A DNA stretch of 64,000 nucleotides from Bos javanicus (Eukaryota > Chordata > Mammalia > Artiodactyla > Bovidae): assembly GCF_032452875.1 (NCBI RefSeq), contig NC_083876.1, positions 2,976,001 through 3,040,000 of the forward strand. The letters run 5' to 3'. The position numbers were made by a program, and so were the translations under genes. Positions 54,481 through 64,000 of the stretch are shown here, piece after piece. A model generated the notes under the pieces. It worked only from the letters and a program-made list of their open reading frames with translations. It ran no database searches and had not been told where the DNA came from. The stretch's first letter is position 1; each line of letters starts with the position of its first letter.

Positions 54481-56300
54481 CACTCCAGATAGACCCCTGT
54501 CACAGATAACTGTCATGGGGCTGGAGACAAGTGTGCAATTGAATGTGGCAGGTAGGTCCAAGAATTTATGTGTTGACACTAGGGCTGCCTTCAGTTCAGT
54601 TCAGTTCAGTTCAGTCGCTCAGTCGTGTCCGACTCTTTGTGACCCCATGAATCGCAGCACGCCAGGCCTCCCTGTCCATCACCAACTCCTGGAGTTCACC
54701 CAGACTCATGTCCGTTGAGTCAGTGATGCCATCCAGCCATCTCATCCTCTGTCATCCCCTTTTCCTCCTGCCCCCAATCCCTCCCAGCATCAGAGTCTTT
54801 TCCAATGAGTCAACTCTTCACATGAGGTGGCTAAAGTACTGGAGTTTCAGCTTTAGCATCATTCCTTCCCAAGAAATCCCAGGCTGATTTCCTTCAGAAT
54901 GAACTGGTTGGATCTCCTTGCAGTCCAAGGGACTCTCAAGAGTCTTCTCCAACACCACAGTTCAAAAGCATCAATTCTTCAGCGTTCAGCTTTCTTCACA
55001 GTCCAACTCTCACATCCATATATGACCACAGGAAAAACCATAGCCTGGACTAGACGGACCTTTGTTGGCAAAGGAATGTCTCTGCTTTTCAATATGCTAT
55101 CTAGGTTGATCATAACTTTTCTTCCAAGGCATAAGCGTCTTTTAATTACATAGTTGCAATCACCATCTGCAGTGATTTTGAAGCCCCCCAAAAAATAGTC
55201 TGACACTGTTTCCTATGTTTCCCCATCTATTTCCCACATAGTGATGGAACCAGATGCCATGATCTTCGTCTTCTGCATGTCGAGCTTTAAGCCACCTTTT
55301 TCACTCTCCACTTTCACTTTCATCAAGAGGCTTTTGAGTTCCTCTTCACTTTCTGCCATAAGGGTGGTGTCATCTGCATATCTGAGGTTATTGACATTTC
55401 TCCCGGCAAACTTGATTCCAGCTTTTGCTTCTTCCAGCCCAGCGTTTCTCATGATGCACTCTGCATATAAGTTAAATAAGCAGGGTGACAATATACAGAC
55501 TTGATGTATTTCTTTTCCTATTTGGAGCCAGTCTGTCGTTCCATGTCCTGTTCTAACTGTTGCTTCCTCACCTGCATATAGATTTCTCAAGAGGCAGGTC
55601 AGGTGGTCTGGTATTCCCATCTCTTGAAGAATTTTCCACAGTTTATTGTGATCCACACAGTCAAAGGCTTTGTCATAGTCAATAAAGCAGAAATAGATAT
55701 TTTTCTGGAACTCTCTTGCTTTTTTGATGATCCAGCGGATGTTGGCAATTTGATCTGTACTACTACAGAGTAGTAGGGCCACCTACTCTGTCCTGACCTC
55801 TTACTCTGGAACCTTCTCCCCCCAAACCTGTACCATTTTAGTTGCTATAGGGAAAGCAATTACAAAAAAAAAAATCACCCGAGTCCTTGTTTGCTGCTGG
55901 GATGGACAGATGTTTTTTCATCAGTTCCTGGTGGTCCCTGAGTGCTCTACTCCCTTATTAGGAAGAGATATACTTACTAATCTGGAAACCACCTTTATGG
56001 TGGGAATGTTTTCAGCCTCCAGAGCTCTACAACTCCTAGTTGCCACTGAAGAACTCACTGTGGTCTCTCCAATAGTAAGGTACCAAAAACTATGGGAAGA
56101 AAAGTTTAACCACCAGGTGTGGGACCAACTCCTGGATGAGCACACCAAGCTAAACTGATTGTCATTGTCCTCTGAGATCCCACTCAGTTTCCAAATCGGA
56201 AGCTATACCCCCTCAAAAGGAAGCTTGAGAAGGACTGCAACCTCAGATAAACAAGTTTCTTACTTGTGTGCTATTGGTTCCCACCAATTCACCATTTAAC
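54481..56300 (+). pseudogene. ERV protease and pol start, split by BovB
   Basis: Before the BovB, the protease active-site triad region reads D-T-R-A (normally D-T-G-A), ending near 54590. After the BovB, the protease continues from about 55784 and contains the L-G-R-D motif (frame 55910-56158). The N-terminal RT region follows to about 56300 with stops. The active-site change, the stops and the 1.2-kb insertion each abolish function. Confidence 0.75.
54591..55771 (-). mobile_element. BovB, 5'-truncated, antisense, in ERV protease
   Basis: Starts with a fourfold cagtt tail and ends at the reverse of the block encoding RDQIANIRW. Imperfect target-like repeats (tagggctgcc near 54580, tagggccacc near 55774) flank it, with two mismatches. 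The minus-strand frame 55213-55782 keeps the catalytic Y-A-D-D-T-T. Confidence 0.92.
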
Positions 56301-56438
56301 ACCTCAATACCTCTAGAGATTCAGGGTTTATATCTTCTTTGTCTTTGTAATGTAACTATTCTTCCTGAGTTCTCAGGAACTGCCTGATTCATCTGCAATT
56401 CCCCTAACTAAAGAAAAGAAAAAAAAAGTGCTATTTTA

Positions 56439-56565
56439 TTTATTTTTTTCATCATTTAACTTTATTTATTTTTTTTTGTTTTTGTTTTTTTTAATTTTAT
56501 TTTATTTTTAAACTTTACAATATTGTATTAGTTTTGCCTAATATCGAAATGAATCTGCCACAGGT
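56439..56565 (-). mobile_element. Very short L1 insertion, antisense
   Basis: Only about 127 bases of L1 3' end, with a long T-rich (reverse A) tail. A perfect 14-bp target duplication, aaagtgctatttta, is at 56425-56438 and 56566-56579. Confidence 0.92.
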
Positions 56566-56579
56566 AAAGTGCTATTTTA

Positions 56580-57025
56580 AATTAGAGCAGGAAAAATGTA
56601 AGATCTCTCATGGTTCTGTAGAAATCAGCTTGTCTGATTTAAGTTCGTGAGTTTAACTAATACAGATCTCTCTTTGGAATCTTCAGCCTCTCTGCAGGTG
56701 ACGTAACTCCACCCAGTCTGCCATTAGAACACTTCTACTGTTACTATAATGGGTTGGAGGAAGAAATTATTGATGGTTTTGCCAGGTTCCAAGTCTCAAA
56801 GCATAGATGTGGATTGTTTTTTGTTCCCAGCTGAGGTGAGACACTTCTTCCATTCAGACCCATCTGACACTCCTGTTTAGGGACAAAACCCTACGCAGCA
56901 CTAGCACTGGAGACCTTGGGGATGCCCAACTCCAGTTCTGTAGCTGGAGTTCTGGGAGCTTGACATGATTTGACCTGCTCAGAATCATCCAGTTCTTTCT
57001 GTAGGAACATTTTACTTCAATTACA
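56580..57025. other. Unassigned, possibly further ERV sequence
   Basis: Composition is less AT-rich than the surroundings and may continue the class I ERV past the L1 insertion. No motif lets me assign it. Confidence 0.3.
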
Positions 57026-57054
57026 CACACACACACACCCACACACACACACAT
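57026..57054. repeat. (CA)n microsatellite
   Basis: About fourteen CA units interrupted by one CC. Confidence 0.9.
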
Positions 57055-57924
57055 ATTATTGTGACTATTTGCCCAATAAGACCCTCTAAAAATAGTTAGA
57101 TCTTTCTAAATAGGGGATAATTCTAATTTTCTTCACAATTATATATCTTTCACCAAGCAGAATTCCTGGGATATTTTAGATATTAAGCGTATGCATGTCT
57201 TTTAATGAAGCACATGAGAGAATAGAGTACTAAATGCACTTTTACTTTATTTTGTGTTCTGAGTTATAAAGTGTTTTGTGTGATTAGAAAATACATACCT
57301 ACTTTGTAAATTTTTAACTGACTTAAACAAATTAAACAGAAAATACACTTTAACTGGATTACCTGTAAATATTAATTCCCATACATATTTAAATTGAGGA
57401 GGGCTAGTAACTTCATCTTGATAAATATCATGGCTGATGGCTCCACAGTAGCAGGCATACAAATGAAGTAAGCAAGTGTTCTTCACAAATCAACATGAAG
57501 TTCTTGTGTACCCTGGGGTGTATATATACTAGAAAAGAGAAGTAATAAATTGGTTAAAAACTTTATTGAAACATGTTTTAGTATAGAAAATTTTGCATAG
57601 GAAAACACACAGCTAATTTTGACAACCACTAAGATTTTAAATAAATGTCTATAGGGAATGCCTTTTATATCACTTTTTTCTTTTTCTTTCCTTTCACTTC
57701 TCTTTCTATACCATCTTTCTTCATGGTCACTGTTCAAACTTGGATTTTTAAATGTATATTATTTGAAAATATTTAATATGATCAGGTCATATCTTCTAAT
57801 AATATGATTTATGCATAGCAATCTCTAGTATTTTCAAAGATAGAATTCATATATGGTTATATCCACAATAAAATTAATTAAATATAAACAATTTTACTCA
57901 CACTCAAGGCATCATTATATTCTC
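57055..57924. other. AT-rich DNA, no gene
   Basis: Short antisense frames at 57247-57737 show no family signature. Confidence 0.5.
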
Positions 57925-58101
57925 AGGTGGCTCAGTGGTAAAGACTCTGCCTACTAATGCAGGAGACACAGACTCAACTTCTGGTTCACAAAGATGCCTT
58001 GGAAGGGGAAAGAACAACCCACTCCACTATTCTTGCCTGGAAAATTCCTTGGACAGAGGAGCCTGGTGGGCTACAGTTCATGAGGTGGGAGGGAGTTGGA
58101 C

Positions 58102-58131
<30 letters not shown>
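57925..58131 (+). mobile_element. Bov-tA SINE with (AC)n tail
   Basis: tRNA-like head (ggtggctcagtggtaaagac), a Bov-A unit, and a 30-base AC repeat at 58102-58131 where the SINE tail should be. Confidence 0.92.
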
Positions 58132-58134
<3 letters not shown>

Positions 58135-58832
58135 CATCATTAAGTTTTAACACATGCTACTTCACTGAAACCTTAGGATGACATAAGACATCCCAAAAGA
58201 GAAATTTCAGCCCTGGAGAGAGACTATGGCTATATATTTTGTTTAGAACAGGCCAGAAGTCATTTCTACTTCTCTTAATTTCCAACAAGTGAATTCCCCG
58301 AGTTTGGCAGAGGGAAGCACAACTGAATCATGAGAAACAAGGAACCACTAGCATCTGACATTTCCTTTAATGCAATTATTATACTAAGCAAGCTTTGTTC
58401 TCATTGTTTCAGGTTATGACAGTCTTCTACCTAGATTCATAGTATATAATTCCTAGTGGCTAGACAAACTATGAATCTTACAGTATTAGTCTTTATATAA
58501 ATTAATAAATAACCATATACCTAACCAAAATCAACACTAAAGATTAGAAATAATATGAAAAAAATTATCATTTCATTACTTTAAGTGTCCACCAAAAGAA
58601 CAAAGTTGTATAATATATGTCAATGACTTAAGATCACTGAAAGCTTCAATCCATCATTTTTATACTAAGATATGGAATATAAACTCTAAAAATGGTATTA
58701 ACCAACCTTCAATATCAGTGGATTGTGTCATTGCTTGTGTGTTCATGTCAGACTTCATACTAACACACACGCAATAACAACAAGAAAATAAAAGAAAGTA
58801 GGTGAATAGAGCATTAGCAAATAAAAATACAA
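58132..58832. other. AT-rich DNA, no gene
   Basis: Nothing recognisable seen. Confidence 0.5.
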
Positions 58833-59043
58833 GATTCTCAGGTGGCACTAGTGGTAAAGAATCTGCCTGCCAATACAGGAGACATAAGATATGGTAGGTT
58901 CAATCTCTAGGTCAGAAAGATCCCTGGAGAAGGAAATGGCAACCCGCTCCAGTATACACTCCTGGAAAATTCCATGGACAGAGGAGCCTGGTGGGCTACA
59001 GTTCATAGTGTCTCAAGAATCAGACATGACTGAGCACTCATGA
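58833..59043 (+). mobile_element. Bov-tA SINE, sense
   Basis: tRNA-like head (ggtggcactagtggtaaag) followed by a Bov-A unit ending gactgagcactc. Same orientation as the SINE 0.9 kb upstream. Confidence 0.92.
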
Positions 59044-59922
59044 ACGCAAAGTAAAATAGGGGGATTGAACAGTGGAAGCTTTCAGGCAAGTAAACTAAAA
59101 TCTTCATCTCTGAATAGCTCTGAGCTTTCTATCACCCAAGTAAAAATAGAAACCGTGAGAATATAGTGTAGCTCTTCTTATTAGAAGAGGTGGATTTGAA
59201 ATTCGGTGGATGCATTTTAGTTTGTTGGAAGAACCATATTTCCAGGTGAACTCCTTAGGGATAATTGTCATATTGTGGAGAATGTTATACAAGTGACAAC
59301 TCTGTAATGATCAGATGATTTTTTGTTGGAAATTATTTAATGATTTGACAATGAATTTATAAACATTTTTCTGCACAGTGGTACTTTTTCCAAGTAAGAT
59401 GGCTTTAAATAAATTGATTCTTTTCTTTTTGAGTAGAAATTTTGAAAATGCCATTAATGGAAGAAATTAATCATTCTGAATTCATGTGGACATGGTTAAT
59501 AACGTAATACTTATTGTCCATTAGAACACTACTTTATTAATTTTCATAAGCCTAAGAGAAATATAATTTAACAATTCAAAATCATTTGTATGACAAGATC
59601 AGCGTCTTTGTGAATTCAGTTGCTCTAAAGTGACCTCTTTTTTTAACATCACAATTAATTTCCAATAGAATTAATAGTACTCTCTGTCATTAAGTTATCT
59701 AGAGTTCTAGGTTGACCACAGGTACTGAAGTAATACTAATTTTTCTCCATTAATTTTATTTGGACCAAAGGGGACTCACAATTTTACACAGAAGTGATCC
59801 TTTAGGTAAATTGATGTTTTAATTCTCTCCAAATTAATTGTTGGAATTAATTCTTTACAAATGAATTCATGAATTAAATAACAAGTATATATCATCATTT
59901 ATAAGTTTCAAACTCCATCATT
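59044..59922. other. AT-rich DNA, no gene
   Basis: Nothing recognisable seen. Confidence 0.5.
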
Positions 59923-59933
59923 AAATAGAAATA

Positions 59934-59980
59934 CCAGTCAGTTCAGTCACTCAGGCATGTCTGTCTCTTTGTGATCACAG
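59934..59980 (-). mobile_element. 47-bp BovB stub with target duplication
   Basis: Antisense BovB 3' end only (cagttcagtcactcagg ... ctttgtgatcac). A perfect 11-bp duplication, aaatagaaata, is at 59923-59933 and 59981-59991, showing that this tiny piece is a complete insertion and not a relic of a longer one. Confidence 0.85.
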
Positions 59981-59991
59981 AAATAGAAATA

Positions 59992-61743
59992 AGACTCCTC
60001 TGAAATAAAATGATTTCACTTGCATTGCTAAAGTGGATTTACAGTGATCAACTCACCTGTTTGTCTGGGACTTAATTTTTTAGCATTGAAATCCCTGTGT
60101 CTAATGAAGGCACTCAGTCCTCAGCAAACTGGGATGGTTGACTGCCCTAAATTGATTATATTCAAAACATTATTCCTGAAATGAAGAAAGATGAAAAACA
60201 GAGATACATTTGATATATGATAAGAGAGAGAAAAATATCTTCTTTTGTTCTAGACCTCTGAAATATGTGTTTGTGTATCAATACACATCCTTGTGGGAGA
60301 TTACCAGGACATAACCTAATGCACTTATCAAAAATTTCCTCTTTCTATAAGTGAGGGAAAACACATTTGCTGAACATTGTTTCACATATGATATATCTAT
60401 CAACTGTATTAAGCTAGCTCTAATCTTATAGTTAATAGCTTGCATATCTGCAAGAAAATTAACACATTTATTGCAGTTAATTATAGGTGTTTATAAATTG
60501 CTAATAAACTAAACATGGAAAATAGCAATGTTAGTCCCTCCTGTAGTTAACTGCCCAGTTTATATATAAAAATTAAAAATGGCAAACAATCTAGCATTTG
60601 TGTTATTTCTTTTGGAATTCAGTGAGGTGCCAGGGGTGGAGATAAATAAACATTCATTTGAAAGTGAACATCTATCTTATTGTTGACAGCAAACTAATTA
60701 ACTGTCACATATTACAAAACTAAACTTGAACTGACTCTGAAATTCAATAAGGTTGTGAAAGCATAATTTTGGTAAGTAAACAGTGAAATTAAGACAATGA
60801 TGAAGCAGTTCCACAATGACAATAAAAAAAAGCAAGAGAATCAAGAAAACTGTCCATAAAAAGGAAAGCAATTTATTTCTTATATAACATGTCAGTATAT
60901 GTTACATTAGTGAGAACAAATTTTGCAATACCAAAGTTTTGTGACTTCTCCTTGACTGACACAAAATATATATTTGTACATTTTTTTTAGCCCTAACCAA
61001 CTGATCTGACATATCATGTGACATAGCTTTTGATCAATATTTCTTAAGGCTTTTTTTTTTATAAAGGGAAATAATTTTGATTGATGGTATGAGAGGATTT
61101 AAAAACAACTCGCTGTTGACTTAACAGCTATATTTCTTAGGGAAGATAATGACTTATGTTAGATATTCTGTTTCCTGTGCTGTATAAGTATCTTAAACTT
61201 CTCCCTTTCAAAGATACTACAAACCCAAATCATGGCTTATAACTATCATTGCAACATATTGAACCCCTAATGATTCTATGTATATTCATTTTAAGCATTT
61301 ATACCAGGATTTGGAAACTGTATTAAAAATATAGAGATGTCGTCTTCTCTTTCTTTAATAAAGATATTAATAATAGGGCTAGCACACCTCTCTCCCTCTC
61401 CCTCCAGTGCACTGTTTGTGTTTGTGTGTGTGAGAGAGACAGAGGGAAAGAGACCACTTTGAATATGTATAAGTTATCATTATTCAAATAAGTTCAAAAG
61501 CTTTGTCCAATTCATTGCTTTTGAATTATTAGCATCCTTGATAAAATCCTTTTATATTTCATTTATACTTCAGATAAAAAGATAACATTTATGAGATTTG
61601 TTAAAAGTTCGTATACTTCAGTTCTCAAAAGACCAGGACGTAAACCCATATACTTGGGTTTCAGATCATTTTACTTTCTTTTTATTCTCTTTTGCAATTC
61701 TCTAATAGAAGTATTACATGTACAAGTCTTAATTAGTTGGCAC
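59992..61743. other. AT-rich DNA, no gene
   Basis: No gene seen. A short TG-then-GA simple repeat lies at 61420-61453. Confidence 0.5.
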
Positions 61744-63864
61744 TAAAGACTAAGCCATGCCTGTGGGGCCACCCAGGATGGGCGGTTCATGGTGGAGAGG
61801 TCTGACAGAATGTGGTCCACTGGAGAAGGGAATGGCAAAGCACTTCAGTATTCTTGCCTTGAGAACCCCATGAACAGTATGAAAAGGCAAAATGATAGGA
61901 TACTGAAAGAGGAACTCACCGGGTCGGTAGGTGCCTAATATGCTACTAGAGATCAGTGGAGAAATAACTCCAGAAAGAATGAAGGGATGGAGCCAAAGCA
62001 AAAGCAATACCCAGTTGTGGATGTGACTGGTAACAGAAGCAAGGTCTGATTCTGTAAAGAACAATATTGTATAGGAACCTGGAATGTCAAGTCCATGAAT
62101 CAGGGCAAATTGGAAGTGGTCAAACAGGAGATGGCAAGAGTGAACGTCGACATTGTAAGAATCAGCAAACTAAAATGGACTGGAATGGGTGAATTTAACT
62201 CAGATGACCATTATATCTACTATTGTGGGCAGGAATCCCTTGGAAAAAATGGAGTAGCCATCATGGTCAAAAAAGAGTCTGAAATGCGGTACTTGGATGC
62301 AATCACAAAAATGACAGAATGATCTTCGTTCTTTTCAAAGGCAAACCATTCAATATCATGGTAATCCAAGCCTATGCCCCAACCAATAACTCTGAAGAAG
62401 CTGAAGTTGAATGGTTCTATAAAGGCCTACAAGATCTTTTAGAACTAATACCCCAAAAAGATGTCATTTTCATCATAGGGGACTGGAATGCAAAAGTAGG
62501 AAGTCAAGAAACACCTGGGGTAACAGGCAAATTTGGCCTTGGAGTACAGAATGAAGCAGGGCAAAGGCAAATAGAGTGTCACAAAGAGAACATCCTGGTC
62601 ATAGCAGACATGTGCTTCCAACAACACAAGACGAGACTCTAAACATGGACATCACCAGATGGTCAACATTGAAATCAGATTGATTATATTCTTTGCAGCC
62701 AAAGATGGAGAAGCTCTACAGTCAGCAAAAACAAGACCAGGAGGTGACTGTGGTTCAGATCATGAACTCCTTATTGCCAAATTCAGACATAAATTGAAGA
62801 AAATAGGGAAAACGACTAGATGATTCAGGTATAACCTAAATCAAATCCCTTATGATTATACAGTGGAAGTGAGAAATAGATTTAAGGGACTAGATTGGAT
62901 AGACAGAGAGCCTGATAAACTATGAATGGAGGTTTGTGACATTGTACAGGAGACAGGGATCAAGACCATCCCCATGTAAAAGAAATGAAAAAAATCAAAA
63001 TGACTGTCTGAGGAGGCCTTACAAATAGCTGTGAAAAGAAGTGAAAAGCAAAGGAGAAAAGGAAAGATATTAGCATTTGAATACAGAGTTCCAAAAATAG
63101 CAAGAAGAGATAAGAAAGCCTTCATCAGGGATCAATGCAAAGAAATAGAGGAAAACAACAGAATGGGAAAGATGAGAGACCTCTTTAAGAAAATTAGAGA
63201 TACCAAGGGAACATTTCATGCAAAGATGGACTCAATAAAGGACAGATATGGTATGGGCCTAACAGAAGCAGAAGATATTAAGAAGAGGTGGCAAGAATAC
63301 ACAGAATTGTACAAAAAATATCTTCATGACCCAGATAATCACGATGGTATGATCACTCACCTAGAGCCAGACATCCTGGAATGTGAAGTCAAGTGGGCTT
63401 TAGAAAGCATCACTATGAACAAAGTTAGTGGAGGTGATGGAATCCCGGTTGATCTATTTCAAATCCTGAAAGATGATGCTGTGAAAGTGCTGCACTCAAT
63501 ATGCTAGCAAATTTGGAAAACTCAGCAGTGGCCACAGGACTGGAAATGATCAGTTTTCATTCCAATCCCAAAGAAAGGCAATGCCAAAGAATGCTCAAAC
63601 TACTGCAAAATTGCACTCATCTCACACACTAGTAAAGTAATACTCAAAATTCTCCAAGTCAGGTTCAGCGATACGTGAACCATGAAATTCCAGATGTTCT
63701 AGCTGCTTTTAGAAAAGGCAGAGGAACCAGAGATCAAAATGCCAACATCCTCTGGATCATCAAAAAAAGCAAGAGAGTTCCAGAGAAACACCTATTTCTG
63801 CTTTATTGACTATGCCAAAGCCTTTGACTTTGTGGATCACAATAAACTGTGGAAAATTCTTCAA
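61744..63864 (+). mobile_element. BovB with 5' end and endonuclease region, sense
   Basis: Includes the BovB 5' untranslated region (from about 61757), the endonuclease part, the linker and the start of RT. It stops at the block encoding KLWKI, where an L1 fragment begins; the rest of the BovB may lie beyond the window. It is the only copy here with the 5' half. Confidence 0.92.
62074..63850 (+). pseudogene. BovB endonuclease/RT N-terminal part, frameshifted
   Basis: The N-terminal endonuclease motif reads G-T-W-N-V-K-S at 62074-62094, and an ATG at 62095 opens the first frame. After a frameshift near 62320, the catalytic I-G-D-W-N-A-K-V-G lies at 62475-62501. The terminal S-D-H motif is at 62755-62763, after the TAA closing that frame near 62642. 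A linker frame is open at 63031-63507, and RT begins near 63520. The APE-type endonuclease nicks target DNA for reverse transcription in active RTE elements. At least three frame breaks make this copy inactive. Confidence 0.88.
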
Positions 63865-64000
63865 GCCTGAGAAAGAATGAAGCTGAAAGCATAACAGTTC
63901 CTGATTTCAGGCTATACTACAAAAGCATAGTACTCAAAATAGAGTGGTACTATTTTAAAAACAGACAGCACAATGGAAAAAAATTGAGAGTCAAGAAATT
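63865..64000 (+). mobile_element. L1 ORF2 fragment, cut by window end
   Basis: The blocks gaagctgaaagcataac and ctgatttcaggctatactac match the L1 ORF2 region upstream of its C-terminus. It abuts the BovB with no spacer and probably inserted into it. Confidence 0.75.

Larger units (their letters stand above)
52068..56424 (+). mobile_element. 5' half of a class I (gammaretrovirus-like) ERV
   Basis: Order: 5' LTR, primer-site-like sequence, gag from 53039, zinc knuckles, protease, and the start of pol. A BovB lies inside the protease region (54591-55771), and a short L1 lies just beyond the last recognisable part. No 3' LTR is seen in the window. All frames carry stops. The left edge of the LTR is uncertain. 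Confidence 0.8.

Overview
The window looks like ruminant (bovid-type) nuclear DNA from an AT-rich, gene-poor region. The evidence is its repeat content: many BovB (RTE-type) LINE copies, Bov-tA and Bov-A2 SINEs, a CHR-type tRNA-derived SINE, bovine-type L1 copies, and class I and class II endogenous retroviruses, over an older mammalian layer (L1M, Tigger1, an Hsmar1-like mariner). The species cannot be told from this. I recognise no host protein-coding gene, rRNA, functional tRNA gene or CRISPR array. Every sizeable reading frame I could place is a fragment of a transposable element. Family names come from recognising the sequences by eye, not from a database search.

Layout. 1-2.5 kb: SINE edge, a G-run tract and two 5'-truncated BovB copies. 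2.5-6.2 kb: a Tigger1 DNA transposon complete from end to end, split by a 1,004-bp betaretrovirus-like insertion and by a Bov-A2 SINE. 6.2-14.6 kb: unique AT-rich DNA with SINEs, an 1.1-kb solo LTR inside a Bov-tA, an L1 3' fragment carrying two Bov-A2 copies, and a BovB whose 5' end is fused to its 3' part. 14.6-19.4 kb: antisense L1M with SINE and BovB insertions. 19.4-25.9 kb: a long sense L1 (ORF1+ORF2, decayed) split by a BovB. 26-41.5 kb: BovB, SINE and L1 fragments, including two BovB copies with long reading frames and a three-level CHR/BovB/Bov-A nest. 41.8-47.2 kb: an old L1 3' end cut by seven later insertions, including a whole mariner. 49.2-50.6 kb: an L1 with a 5' inversion and two BovB tails. 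52-56.6 kb: the 5' half of a gammaretrovirus-like provirus, its protease region split by a BovB. 57.9-60 kb: SINEs and a 47-bp BovB stub. 61.7-64 kb: a BovB that keeps its 5' end and endonuclease motifs, abutting an L1 fragment.

The most unusual object is at 2697-3700. It has a class II LTR, a tRNA-Lys-type primer binding site and the first codons of gag, then an inverted copy of the first 213 bases of the same LTR. The whole unit is flanked by a perfect 6-bp target duplication, and removing it restores the Tigger1 sequence. Both integrated ends are therefore U3 ends. This suggests that an aberrant reverse-transcription product, probably a plus-strand fold-back, was integrated. The remaining elements are not a cooperating gene set; they record successive insertions whose order can be read from the nesting and target-site duplications.
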